Position numbers and translations under genes: made by a program. Below the pieces are notes generated by a model, which had not been told where the DNA came from, searched no databases, and saw nothing but the letters and a program-made list of their open reading frames with translations. Shown piece after piece: positions 22,475 through 31,188 of a DNA stretch of 35,251 nt (within the stretch, counting starts at the first letter, position 1; every line of letters starts with the position of its first letter). The DNA is from JBGCED01 sp045106055 (GTDB taxonomy: Bacteria; Pseudomonadota; Alphaproteobacteria; CBDDJK01), in NCBI GenBank assembly GCA_045106055.1, contig JBGCED010000131.1, positions 1 to 35,251 on the forward strand, written 5' to 3'.

Positions 22475-24871
22475 TTAATTTCTAAGGGGTTTATTGGTTT
22501 CCAGCATATGTTCCACCCGCGCCAAAGTCTTTGGATGGCGCAATAGCGCATTAACGGCTGTGGCTTCAAGTGCCAAGATTTGCTTTTCACCAATCACATC
22601 GGTGGGGTCATATTCGCCGCCCGTTAGCGTTGCCGCCAAATATTGGGTGACTTCTTTGTCATGGGGGCTTGCAATGCCTTGGCGCATAAAGCCTTCAACC
22701 GCCATTTCAAGTGCCAATGCGCCGCTTTTCCCTGCGGGCTGTAATTCATCTTGGGCGGGGGGCTGATAGCCCTCAACCATGGCGCGCGCATGTAATTTTG
22801 CCGTATAGAGCAAGCGATCGCGATTCATCACAATTTCATCATCTGGTCTTAGAAACAGAAAATCCCTGGCAAGTTCCGCCGATTTTGAAACCTCTGCCAT
22901 TGCCAAAATTTGAAAGACTTTGGCAGCGGCAGCCATCGGGCCTTTGGGCGCATTTGGATGCTGTTGCCAGCGGGCAAGCATTTGCGCGCACCCGCCCCAA
23001 CCAGGGATAATCCCAACCGCAGTTTCAACCAGCCCCGTATAAAGCTCGCTATGGGCAATGATTTTATCGCAATGCAATAATATTTCGCAGCCACCGCCAA
23101 GCGCCATCCCAGACGGTGCGCCAATTACGGGGAATTTTGCATATTTTAGCATTTGAAAGGCTTTCTGCCCCGCTTCCACAATATTTTCAATCTCGCCCCA
23201 AGCGGCGATATTGGCAGCAAATAAGGCAAGCCCCAAATTCATGCCAACCGAAAAATTAGCCCCCTCATTATAGATGATCAGGGCTTTAAACCCTAATTTA
23301 GGCTGTTGCTTTACCGTTTTTTGCAATAATGCCAATATATCAGGATCAAAGCTGTTCATTGGGCTGGTAAATTCAAAACAGGCAATATCATCGCCAATAT
23401 CCCACAAGGCAGCCGAACCATTTTTTAATAAAGGCGTTTGCCCGCGCTTAATCGCGGCAAGCGATAAAATCCCCTGTTTGGGGATGATCGGGACATAGGC
23501 GATTTTTTGCGCAGATGACCCATCCAGCATCAAGCGCTGCGCGATTCCATCTTGATGGCGATAAAAATCATGCCCCGCGCTAATGCTTAAAAAGGGCGGA
23601 ATGGCAAGCCCTTCTGCTGCAAACATATCGGTTAATTGCTGGCTGCCAATCATATCCATCAATTCAAAAGGACCATATTTCCAGCGATAGCCAAGCCGCA
23701 TTGCAGCATCAATATCGCTTGGATCATCGCTAGCATCCCCCACCAGCAATAGGGCGTAATGAAATACGCGCAGCATGGTTTGCTTGGCATAGAGCGCGCC
23801 CTTATCACTGCGTTTAAATAACAAGCTTAAATCTTGTGGCTTTAAGTTTGCGCTTTCTAGGCGGCTTTTTTGTTTTGCGCGGTAAATGCCTGTTTCAAGG
23901 TCAATCGCTTGTTTTTGCTTTGCCCCTTGCTGATCCTTTGTAAGCGCATAAAATCCGCCTTTGCCTTTGCGCCCAACCAGCCCTTGCGCCAGCATTTGAT
24001 CCACAATCAAAGGCATTTTATAATCTTGAATCAGGGGATCATCCGCATCAAGCGCATCGCGCATGGAAGCAATAATATGCGGCATTAAATCAAGCCCAAC
24101 CAAATCCATTAGCCCAAAAACCCCTGTTTTGGGAATGCCAAAAGGTTTGGATAGCATCGCATCCGCATCTTCGCAAATCATGCCCTGATCAACCGCCATT
24201 TGCAGCGCGGTCATAATCCAGTAAATGCCCAGCCGATTGCCGATAAAGCCGGGGCGGTCTTTGCATAAAATCACCGATTTACCAAGCTTATAATCAAAGA
24301 AATTACGCAGCGCATCAAGGCGATTGGCATCAAATGCCTGCGGAATGACCATTTCAAGCAATGCCATATAGCGCGGCGGGTTAAAGAAATGGGTGATGAT
24401 GAATCGCTGGCGCAGCTGATCATCCATCTTGGCGGTTAAGGTTGCCATGGGGATGGTGGAAGTATTGGAACTGATGATCGCATCATCTTTTAAAAAAGGG
24501 GCGATCTTGGCATATAATGCTTGTTTGATGGCGGCATCTTCGATGATGGCTTCAATGATTAAATCACATTGATTAAAATGTTCCAGATCATCTTCTAAAT
24601 TGCAAGGGGTCACCAATTTTGCGCGCCGTGGATGGGTGAAAGCCGCAGGTTCACGCTTAAGCATTGCCTTAATCGCTGCTGCGGCAATATGATTGCGCGC
24701 TGGTTGATCATCCGTTGCGTCTTTTGGCACAATATCAAACAGCATCACCTTGCAGCCCGCATTGGCAAAAATTGCTGCAATGGCTGCGCCCATGACCCCT
24801 GCGCCAATCACCGCAATGTGATTAAATCTTTGGCTGGTCTGTGTTTTTGCCTGTGTCCTTACCTGTGCCAT
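22475..24871 (-). CDS. fadN: 3-hydroxyacyl-CoA dehydrogenase / enoyl-CoA hydratase fusion, FadN-like
   Basis: This beta-oxidation enzyme has 798 residues from the ATG at 24871. The order of domains is dehydrogenase first, hydratase last, as in Bacillus FadN (YusL) and opposite to E. coli FadB. The Rossmann motif VIGAGVMGAAIAA lies near 21-33. The dehydrogenase catalytic segment is THFFNPPRYMALLEMV, and DRPGFIGNRLG follows. The C-terminal crotonase domain (about 480-675) has the oxyanion-hole segment GMALGGGCEILLHCD and the catalytic Glu region GLVETAVGIIPGWGG. The ATG lies 2 bp after the thiolase stop, so the pair is tightly coupled. A longer frame from 24922 would run into the thiolase gene and is rejected. 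Confidence 0.93.
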   Translation of the reverse strand: MAQVRTQAKTQTSQRFNHIAVIGAGVMGAAIAAIFANAGCKVMLFDIVPKDATDDQPARNHIAAAAIKAMLKREPAAFTHPRRAKLVTPCNLEDDLEHFNQCDLIIEAIIEDAAIKQALYAKIAPFLKDDAIISSNTSTIPMATLTAKMDDQLRQRFIITHFFNPPRYMALLEMVIPQAFDANRLDALRNFFDYKLGKSVILCKDRPGFIGNRLGIYWIMTALQMAVDQGMICEDADAMLSKPFGIPKTGVFGLMDLVGLDLMPHIIASMRDALDADDPLIQDYKMPLIVDQMLAQGLVGRKGKGGFYALTKDQQGAKQKQAIDLETGIYRAKQKSRLESANLKPQDLSLLFKRSDKGALYAKQTMLRVFHYALLLVGDASDDPSDIDAAMRLGYRWKYGPFELMDMIGSQQLTDMFAAEGLAIPPFLSISAGHDFYRHQDGIAQRLMLDGSSAQKIAYVPIIPKQGILSLAAIKRGQTPLLKNGSAALWDIGDDIACFEFTSPMNSFDPDILALLQKTVKQQPKLGFKALIIYNEGANFSVGMNLGLALFAANIAAWGEIENIVEAGQKAFQMLKYAKFPVIGAPSGMALGGGCEILLHCDKIIAHSELYTGLVETAVGIIPGWGGCAQMLARWQQHPNAPKGPMAAAAKVFQILAMAEVSKSAELARDFLFLRPDDEIVMNRDRLLYTAKLHARAMVEGYQPPAQDELQPAGKSGALALEMAVEGFMRQGIASPHDKEVTQYLAATLTGGEYDPTDVIGEKQILALEATAVNALLRHPKTLARVEHMLETNKPLRN

Positions 24872-24873
24872 GA

Positions 24874-26022
24874 TTATACGCGTTCCAAAATGGTGGCAAT
24901 GCCTTGACCGCCACCAATACATTGTGTTGCAAGCGCAAATTGCTTATCTTCGCGTTGCAATAGGCTGGCAGCTTTGCCGAGGATTCTTGCGCCCGTTGCA
25001 CCAAGCGGATGCCCAAGTGCAAGCGCACCGCCATCTAAATTCACGCGCGCCATATCAAGCCCCAGCTGATCAATTGATGCAATTGCTTGCGCTGAAAAAG
25101 CTTCATTTATTTCCACAAGATCAAGATCGCTTGCGGTAAGCCCCGCACGCGCCAAGGCTTTTTTGCTGGATTCAATCGGACCAAGCCCCATCATTTCAGG
25201 CTTGCAGCCCGAAACCGCAAAGGATTTAATCGCCGCAAGCGGGGTAAGCCCAGCTTCAACCGCAAACCCATATTTACAGATAAAAAGGGCGACCGCGCCA
25301 TCGGTTAGCGGCGATGATGTGCCAGCCGTTACCGTGCCTTTTGCATCAAATGCAGGCTTTAAGCCCGCCAAATCATCCAAATTGGTATCGGGGCGAATGC
25401 ACCCATCCTCGGCAATGCCGTCCAAATCAACAATCTCTGCTTTAAAATGCCCTGCTTGCTGGGCTGCGCCAGCCTTTTGATGGCTTAGAACCGCAAATTC
25501 TTCTTGGCGTTTGCGGTCAATCTTACAGGCTTTGGCAATATTTTCAGCCGTTTGCCCCATTGATGAATAAGCCCCTGGGCTGGTGGTTGCAAGCACAGGG
25601 TTGGGCATGGGGTTAAACCCTTCCAAGGGAACGCGCGACATGCTTTCAACCCCTGCTGCGATATATAGATCGCCCGCGCCAAGTGAAATCGCCCCTGCTG
25701 CGCTATGTGCGCTTTGCATGGAAGACCCGCAAAAGCGGTTGATCGTTGCCCCGCCAACGCTGATTGGAAGCCCGCTTAATAAAACAACCATCCGCGCCAT
25801 GTTAAAGCCTTGCTCCGCCTCTGGAAAGGCGCAACCCAGCAGCAAATCCTCTATTAAGGCGGGGTCAAGCTTGCTATGCGCGATCAAGCCCTTTACCGCA
25901 GCAGCAGCCAAATCATCGGGGCGTATTTTAACGAACTTCCCCTTTTTTGCAGGCTGAAATGCGGTTCTGGCATAGCCCGCAATGACGATTTTATCATTTT
26001 TCTGATCATTTTTATCAACCAT
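24874..26022 (-). CDS. fadA: Acetyl-CoA acyltransferase (3-ketoacyl-CoA thiolase)
   Basis: This thiolase of 382 residues cleaves 3-ketoacyl-CoA in the last step of beta-oxidation. The acylated cysteine is Cys98 in NRFCGSSMQSAH. The second active-site region is NEAFSAQAIA, followed by GGALALGHPLGATGARI with the catalytic His, and the C-terminal cysteine lies in TQCIGGGQGIA. All catalytic residues are present. It forms a pair with the FadN-like gene, 2 bp downstream, and together they would handle three of the four beta-oxidation steps. No acyl-CoA dehydrogenase gene is in the window. A biosynthetic thiolase is less likely because of the fadN neighbour. A GGGAG stretch lies about 10 nt before the ATG. 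Confidence 0.94.
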   Translation of the reverse strand: MVDKNDQKNDKIVIAGYARTAFQPAKKGKFVKIRPDDLAAAAVKGLIAHSKLDPALIEDLLLGCAFPEAEQGFNMARMVVLLSGLPISVGGATINRFCGSSMQSAHSAAGAISLGAGDLYIAAGVESMSRVPLEGFNPMPNPVLATTSPGAYSSMGQTAENIAKACKIDRKRQEEFAVLSHQKAGAAQQAGHFKAEIVDLDGIAEDGCIRPDTNLDDLAGLKPAFDAKGTVTAGTSSPLTDGAVALFICKYGFAVEAGLTPLAAIKSFAVSGCKPEMMGLGPIESSKKALARAGLTASDLDLVEINEAFSAQAIASIDQLGLDMARVNLDGGALALGHPLGATGARILGKAASLLQREDKQFALATQCIGGGQGIATILERV

Positions 26023-26048
26023 GTTTCAAACACTCCCGTTCCTTTATA

Positions 26049-27581
26049 TTATTCCCAATAGGCATCATATAGGATATTGGCTTGAATGGGGGCATTATGC
26101 CACATTCCCTTTAATTGTGCGTTCCAAATGCCGATCTTGGGCAGCTGAAATAAAAACACATTCACCGCATCGCGCGCAATCATGCGCTGCGCATCGCCCA
26201 ATAATTGATTGCGCTTATCGTCATTATTGGTGGTTTTGATTTGGTCATAAAGTGATTTAAATTCAGCATTATCATAGTTAAAATAATAATCATCGCGCGC
26301 ATAAATCCCAATATCCATTGGCTCGGTATGGGATATGATGCTTAAATCATAGGTTTTGTCTTTGAATATTTGCTGAAGCCATGTTGACCATTCCATTGGC
26401 TCAATTTCAAGGCTAATGCCAATTTGGGCAAGCTGGGCCGCGATAATCTCGCTGGAACGCCTGGCATAGGCTGGGGGTGGCACAGCAATCGTTAGGGTTA
26501 GCGGCAAATCAACCCCAGCATCTTTTAAAAGCTGGCGCGCTTTATCGGGATTATAATCATAAAAATTCGCCAAATCAACATAAGCGGGATGGTGGGGCGC
26601 AAAATGGCTGCCAATTAAAGTGCCATATCCCTCGGTCGCAGCAAGGCTTAGACTTTGTTTATCTATCGCATGCGACAGGGCTTGGCGGAAGATGCGCTGA
26701 TCAAGCGGCGATTGCGCATTGTTAAGCGTTAAAATCGTCTCTCCTTCGGTCGTGCCTTGTGCAACGGTAAAATCAGGATCATCCATAAATTGATCGACCA
26801 ATTCAACAGCTTGAAAATTGGGGCTAATGTCAATATCCCCTGCTTTTAGTGCGGAATAGGCGGCATTTGGATCCTTGATAAACATAAAATCAACTTGGGG
26901 GATTGCGGCAGGCTTTCCCCAATAATTAGGATTTACGACCAAGCGCACACTTGCGCCCTTAACCCAACGCACAAAACGATAAGCGCCCGTGCCAATTGGC
27001 GTTATTTTATTGGTCTCAACCGTTTGTGAATTTACGATGACGGCATCGCCCCACCCTAAATTAAACAATAAATCGCCTTTGGGGCGGGTTAGGGTGATGA
27101 TCACCCGATGGGGATCAGCGGCAATCACATCCTTAATGCCATCAAACAGCCCTTTTTGGGCATTCACAGAATCAGGTGCCAGCACGCGCTTTAGGCTAAA
27201 GACAACATCATCTGCGGTAAAGGGCTTGCCGTCATGGAATGTAACATTTTCATGCAAATGAAAGGTAAATTCAAGCCCATCATCCGATATGTCCCAGCTG
27301 CGGGCAAGGGCGGGCTTTACCGCGCCTGTTTGATCAATGCGGGTTAAGCCTTCAAATATATTGCCATATACAATTTCATCAATCGCTGCGGCTGCCCCTG
27401 CGGTGGGGTCAAGATGCGGCGGTTCAAGCACCACCCCGATCTTTAAGGGCGAATTGTCATTTTTCTTTTCCAAAGCAAGGGCTGCCGAATGATATGCAAA
27501 GAATGCAATATATAATCCCGCAGCAAGCATGGCAGAATAAAAAGATATAAGCTGAATTTTCAAACGCAATTTTAAATACAT
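26049..27581 (-). CDS. ABC transporter periplasmic peptide-binding protein (SBP family 5)
   Basis: This extracytoplasmic solute-binding protein of 510 residues belongs to the DppA/OppA family. An N-terminal signal peptide is visible, with a hydrophobic stretch about 12-33 and likely cleavage after SAALA near residue 36. There is no lipobox cysteine. Family landmarks include EPPHLDPTAGAAAAIDEIVYGNIFEGL after the signal, WDISDDGLEFTFHLHENVTFHDGKPFTADDVVFSLKR-type sequence, and IGTGAYRFVRWVKG. No permease or ATPase genes lie next to it, so its transporter partners are elsewhere. Neighbours are an S58 hydrolase upstream and the thiolase downstream. The ligand could be peptides or other oligomers. 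Confidence 0.92.
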   Translation of the reverse strand: MYLKLRLKIQLISFYSAMLAAGLYIAFFAYHSAALALEKKNDNSPLKIGVVLEPPHLDPTAGAAAAIDEIVYGNIFEGLTRIDQTGAVKPALARSWDISDDGLEFTFHLHENVTFHDGKPFTADDVVFSLKRVLAPDSVNAQKGLFDGIKDVIAADPHRVIITLTRPKGDLLFNLGWGDAVIVNSQTVETNKITPIGTGAYRFVRWVKGASVRLVVNPNYWGKPAAIPQVDFMFIKDPNAAYSALKAGDIDISPNFQAVELVDQFMDDPDFTVAQGTTEGETILTLNNAQSPLDQRIFRQALSHAIDKQSLSLAATEGYGTLIGSHFAPHHPAYVDLANFYDYNPDKARQLLKDAGVDLPLTLTIAVPPPAYARRSSEIIAAQLAQIGISLEIEPMEWSTWLQQIFKDKTYDLSIISHTEPMDIGIYARDDYYFNYDNAEFKSLYDQIKTTNNDDKRNQLLGDAQRMIARDAVNVFLFQLPKIGIWNAQLKGMWHNAPIQANILYDAYWE

Positions 27582-27616
27582 GATCTTAACCTTAATGTTA
27601 TTGCCCCAACATTCTA

Positions 27617-28657
27617 TTATAAATATTTTTGTTGATACCCCATATATTTTCCCCCCATAAAATTATCAGGGCTGGTGGCTTCAAACACCCCGCGTGCAAT
27701 CGCCCGCGCCAAGCAATCAGCTGCCAGCATTGATAAGCGCGCCATATCGCTAACGGCATCTTTCATCGCAACCTTACCACTTGATACCACATAAACACTA
27801 TCGCCATCAAGCGGAGTATGCACAGGGCGAATGGCGCGGGCAAGCCCATCTTGTGCTGCCATTGCAATGCGGGTTGCCTCGCTTTTTGTAAGTGCCAGAT
27901 CGGTTGCAATGATTGCAATCGTTGTGTTTTGAATGGCGGCTTGGTTGGTGTCGGGCGCGTTTATTTCCACGCCATTTGCAAATTGAAACGGATAATCCAG
28001 CCCGTAATGCTGCTTGTTCGGATCGGGGCGGATGCCGCCAAATTCATTATTCTGTTCAAAAGCCCATGCCCAAAATACATTGCTGCTGGGCATTAACACC
28101 GATCCAATGGGATTTGCCGCGACCAGCGCGCCCACCATAAAATGATCTTTATAATGAAAGGATGCCGAACCCAGCCCGCCCTTAATATTGCCAGCCTTTG
28201 CGCCTGTACCCGCGCCAACACTGCCCAGTTGGAATTTATCCGCTGCGTTGCTGGCAGCTTGTTTGCCAAGCGCTGCATAGGGGTTTTTATCCCAATCCTT
28301 ATCCCCGCCATTTAACAGATCAAACAGAATGGAGGTTGGCACGATTGGAATGACCGCATCTTGCCATTTCAAGCCCTTGCCCGCTTGCTTTAAAAAATCC
28401 ATCACACCATCTGCGGCATTTAAGCCCCATGCAGATCCGCCTGAAAGGGTGATGGCATGCACATGTTGAATGGTGCAGCTGGGATCAAGCAAGGCGGTTT
28501 CGCGTGATCCAGGTGCGCCCCCTCTAATGTCCACCGCCGCCACAAAAGGATCATCGCCGATCAGCACCGTCACCCCAGATTGCAATTTTTCATCTTGGGC
28601 ATTGCCGACTTTAAATCCTGCAACATCGGTGATTAGATTTAAAGGGCCTGTTTTCAC
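27617..28657 (-). CDS. P1/S58-family Ntn hydrolase (DmpA/NylC-like)
   Basis: This self-processing N-terminal nucleophile hydrolase has 346 residues. Family segments are VDIRGGAPGSRETALLDP (42-59), ITLSGGSAWGLNAADGV (69-85) and GNIKGGLGSASF (157-168). The stretch QNTTIAIIATDLALTKSEATR begins at residue 243. By analogy with nylon-oligomer hydrolase NylC, which cleaves itself before a Thr in a similar N-T-T motif, autocleavage is predicted at Asn244/Thr245. The family contains aminopeptidases, amidases and NylC, so the substrate is open. The start is a GTG placed directly after the TAA of chaC, with AAAGG 8 nt upstream, indicating coupling. Confidence 0.9.
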   Translation of the reverse strand: MKTGPLNLITDVAGFKVGNAQDEKLQSGVTVLIGDDPFVAAVDIRGGAPGSRETALLDPSCTIQHVHAITLSGGSAWGLNAADGVMDFLKQAGKGLKWQDAVIPIVPTSILFDLLNGGDKDWDKNPYAALGKQAASNAADKFQLGSVGAGTGAKAGNIKGGLGSASFHYKDHFMVGALVAANPIGSVLMPSSNVFWAWAFEQNNEFGGIRPDPNKQHYGLDYPFQFANGVEINAPDTNQAAIQNTTIAIIATDLALTKSEATRIAMAAQDGLARAIRPVHTPLDGDSVYVVSSGKVAMKDAVSDMARLSMLAADCLARAIARGVFEATSPDNFMGGKYMGYQQKYL

Positions 28658-29374
28658 TTAATTGCCTTTAAGATTGGGGGTGCTTAATAAATTCACCATC
28701 TTATTCATTAATTTTGTATGAATGCCATGATCCTTTAATGCTTTTGCCGTGTTAAACACATAATCTTTGCACGGGCCAAGCGCGCCCGATGCGCGATCAA
28801 TCATACCTGCTGCCAGCTTTAAATCATCCCCTTTAAAATAGCGATTCGTATCATGGCGAATGACAAAGCTAATCAACCATATCTGGTCACCATTTTCAAG
28901 TCTTCCTGCAAGCCAGATCGGCTTATAGCTGCCGCCCATCATCTCGCGATCCCATAAAATCGCCAATTCTTGGGTGTAATGATCATCCGAAAGCTTAAAT
29001 GCAATTCCCTTGCAGCTGCCGCCCTTATCAAGCCCAAGCAGCAAGCCTGGATGCTGGGCGCATCCGCGCCCGACAAATGCCTTCAAGCAAAATTTACGAT
29101 GATAGCCATAAATCATTGCCTGATCAGATGTTACATAGTCAAAGCCTGGATTCCAAATTAAAGACCCATAGGCAAACACCCAAATTTGATGCGCCGATTG
29201 GGGGCGCGCTGCCAAAAAATTCGCAAGCGATTCTTCGCGCTGTTGCTGGGTTAAGGGCTGCATTAGCCCAGTGCTTGCAATGTCTGCGGCGATGGTTTGA
29301 AACAGCCCTTGCTTAATTTCATCCCTGCCATAATGGGCCGCATTATGATCAGGATGATTCTTTATGTCACGCAC
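28658..29374 (-). CDS. chaC: ChaC-like gamma-glutamylcyclotransferase
   Basis: This cytosolic enzyme would release 5-oxoproline from glutathione. It has 238 residues. The substrate loop YGSL (69-72, in WVFAYGSLIWNPGFDY) is intact, and the catalytic glutamate is most likely Glu144 in AILWDREMMGG. The N-terminal 60 residues are an extension before the core. The start is a GTG at 29374 with GGAAAG 6 nt upstream. It lies 15 bp after the yceD-like gene and ends directly at the start of the S58 hydrolase. Degradation of glutathione next to a peptidase-like enzyme could serve amino-acid recycling, which is inference. Confidence 0.9.
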   Translation of the reverse strand: MRDIKNHPDHNAAHYGRDEIKQGLFQTIAADIASTGLMQPLTQQQREESLANFLAARPQSAHQIWVFAYGSLIWNPGFDYVTSDQAMIYGYHRKFCLKAFVGRGCAQHPGLLLGLDKGGSCKGIAFKLSDDHYTQELAILWDREMMGGSYKPIWLAGRLENGDQIWLISFVIRHDTNRYFKGDDLKLAAGMIDRASGALGPCKDYVFNTAKALKDHGIHTKLMNKMVNLLSTPNLKGN

Positions 29375-29389
29375 CTTAAACTTTCCGAT

Positions 29390-29998
29390 TTATTTTGATT
29401 GTTTTTGCGATTTCAGCTTTTCAAGTGCCTTAAATGGGCTTGGGGCTGGTGCATCATCCGATATTTGATTGAATAATGCAAGCTTTGCATCATATTCAGG
29501 GTCATCGACCAGCAGCAATTCATCCTGCGCAAGCTTCATCGCTTGAAGGTCAATCGCGGCTTGCGGCGCACGCGGAAAGGCGGGCAGGTTTAAAATCATA
29601 TGCTGCGCGATCAATTCACCAAGATCAATCCCGCCATTTTCCAAAGGTTCAGGCGGGTCATCTTGATGATCATCTGTTTGCTGATCCTTGGAAAACATAT
29701 CTTGGGTTTTGACATCAAGCTTACCCGCAACGGGCAGGGCGCTTACCACACATTCCTGTTCAAAGGCGGCATTAAACTGCGTTTTGACATCAAAATAACG
29801 CCCGCCAGGCAGCGGCTTTACCGTGATCGTCGCAGACAAAGCGTGAAGCTTGGTTAATGCCATGCGCGCTGCCAATAAATCGCGCTCTGTTGCTTTGGCA
29901 GAGATTTCAAAATCGCTGCTGCCTGCTGGCAATTCGGATGTTTTGATAAAGCGGCTAAATTCATTCAGCGTGCCGAGCTTTGGTTTTGGCGTTTTCAT
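29390..29998 (-). CDS. DUF177/YceD family protein
   Basis: This 202-residue protein belongs to the YceD (DUF177) family, linked in other bacteria to 23S rRNA accumulation and often found beside rpmF and plsX. Conserved parts are the N-terminal FSRFIKTSELP, a beta-rich middle with RYFDVKTQFNAAFEQECVVS, and the acidic C-terminal block ENGGIDLGELIAQHMILNLPAFPR. The two cysteines usual in some relatives are reduced to a single ECVV cysteine. rpmF and plsX are absent here: chaC follows instead. It lies 15 bp after the CBP3-type gene, a pairing I recall from other alphaproteobacteria. Confidence 0.88.
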   Translation of the reverse strand: MKTPKPKLGTLNEFSRFIKTSELPAGSSDFEISAKATERDLLAARMALTKLHALSATITVKPLPGGRYFDVKTQFNAAFEQECVVSALPVAGKLDVKTQDMFSKDQQTDDHQDDPPEPLENGGIDLGELIAQHMILNLPAFPRAPQAAIDLQAMKLAQDELLLVDDPEYDAKLALFNQISDDAPAPSPFKALEKLKSQKQSK

Positions 29999-30013
29999 AA
30001 ATTGCGGGCTTTC

Positions 30014-30598
30014 TTATGCGGATGGTGTGATATGCGGAAATTCATAATCATCATTTAAAAATTCATCGCTTGCCTGTTGCTTTAACGCAGCTTGAAATTG
30101 TGCGATATAATGGCGGTATGTTTCAATGATTTGGGGTTCTTCGCCGCCGCCAAAGGAAAATAAATTGCGCTGCAAACAGTTAATTTGTGCTTTTTCTTGT
30201 CCCTGTGATAACGAGAACGCCCCCCAATAGGCATCCAAACGCCCATAAAGCCGCAGCATCATTGCTTTTACTTTTTTGCCGATCTTCATATCGCCCGCGC
30301 CAAGTTCGCGCAAATTATCCTCCATATCTTTGGTGACAATATTTGCCATTTGATCGGCAATCGGCGTTAGAATAGGGTCATTATGGCAGCGCTGATAGAA
30401 TAAAAATAAATGCAGGAACAAGCATTCGGTTCGGGTTTCATAATTATCTGGCAGCCCGCCTGCAACCTGATAAAGCGCTTTGTTGCGCGCCCGATGAATC
30501 AATTTGTCATAAAGCTTAAACGCATAAGCCTGATTGATCTTTTGGCTTTTTTTACGCGCCACGAACTGGCTTATTTTTATTTTTAAAGCATGTATCAT
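30014..30598 (-). CDS. Ubiquinol-cytochrome c chaperone (CBP3/UPF0174 family)
   Basis: This 194-residue protein belongs to the CBP3 family. In mitochondria CBP3 assists cytochrome b synthesis and bc1 assembly, and the alphaproteobacterial relatives are assumed to act likewise. The recognisable core is YDKLIHRARNKALYQVAGGLPD (about 30-51), FLHLFLFYQRC, then ANIVTKDMEDNLRELGAGDMKIGKKVK and LYGRLDAYWGAFS. There is no signal peptide. It is the first gene of a long minus-strand run and is divergent from bamE, with about 100 bp between them. Its presence implies that the organism has a cytochrome bc1 complex. Confidence 0.9.
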   Translation of the reverse strand: MIHALKIKISQFVARKKSQKINQAYAFKLYDKLIHRARNKALYQVAGGLPDNYETRTECLFLHLFLFYQRCHNDPILTPIADQMANIVTKDMEDNLRELGAGDMKIGKKVKAMMLRLYGRLDAYWGAFSLSQGQEKAQINCLQRNLFSFGGGEEPQIIETYRHYIAQFQAALKQQASDEFLNDDYEFPHITPSA

Positions 30599-30700
30599 AT
30601 TATATTATTTCAATTTATTTTGCCGTTTCACGATTATTTAACTATATATAAGCATTGTTGTGGATTGCAAAAGCCATAAATTGCGATTATATCATAAATC
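30599..30700. promoter_or_regulatory. Divergent CBP3 / bamE promoter region
   Basis: This is an AT-rich spacer of 102 bp between divergent genes. For bamE the best pair is TTGCAA, 17 nt, TATATC ending about 12 bp before the ATG, which is weak. Promoters for both directions must lie here, but none is clear. Confidence 0.4.
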
Positions 30701-31171
30701 ATGTTTTATTTTCATTCAAATCATATCATTTATAAAGCATTGACGCTTGCCTTATTGCTTGCGCCAATTTTGATGATGACTGCGTGCGCCCCAAAAATTG
30801 AGGTTCGGGGCAATATGCCGTCCCCTTCAAGGCTTGCTGCGATTAAGGTGGATCAATCCACCATGGATGAAATTGTGGATTCGATTGGCACACCATCGAT
30901 GGTCGCAACCTTTGACAGCTATACATGGTATTATGTTAGCACCACTCGTCAGGGCTATGCGTTTTTTGAAAAAGAAATTACAGAGCATCTGGTGCTGGAA
31001 TTGAAATTTGGTGCAGATCGGGTGCTGAAAAATATGCGCAAATATAGCAAAGAAGAATTGATGGATATTGCCTATTTGGACAAGGAAACGCCAACGGCAG
31101 GGCGCGAATTTACCCTTTGGGAACAATTATTCGGCAATTTGGGCGCAAGGCCCGTTGATTCTGCTGAATAA
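30701..31171 (+). CDS. bamE: Outer membrane assembly lipoprotein BamE (SmpA/OmlA)
   Basis: This small outer-membrane lipoprotein of the BAM complex has 156 residues. The signal peptide contains the hydrophobic LTLALLLAPILMM stretch and the lipobox MTAC, with the modified cysteine near residue 29. The SmpA/OmlA domain follows: the STMDEIVDSIGTPSMVATF helix-strand block and DSYTWYYVSTTRQGYAFFEKEITEH, which is typical of alphaproteobacterial members. No ribosome binding site is seen before the ATG. It is the first gene of the plus-strand run with aroK and aroB and is divergent from the CBP3 gene. Confidence 0.9.
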   Translation: MFYFHSNHIIYKALTLALLLAPILMMTACAPKIEVRGNMPSPSRLAAIKVDQSTMDEIVDSIGTPSMVATFDSYTWYYVSTTRQGYAFFEKEITEHLVLELKFGADRVLKNMRKYSKEELMDIAYLDKETPTAGREFTLWEQLFGNLGARPVDSAE

Positions 31172-31188
31172 GACCAATTATAAATAAG

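Noticed and set aside
24872..24922. N-terminal extension of the FadN-like protein from 24922
   Set aside because: It would overlap the conserved C-terminus of the thiolase. The ATG at 24871, two bases after the thiolase stop, leads straight into the conserved dehydrogenase domain.
26049..28657. Complete peptide ABC transporter operon
   Set aside because: Only the binding protein is present; neighbouring frames encode an S58 hydrolase and a thiolase, with no permease or ATPase.
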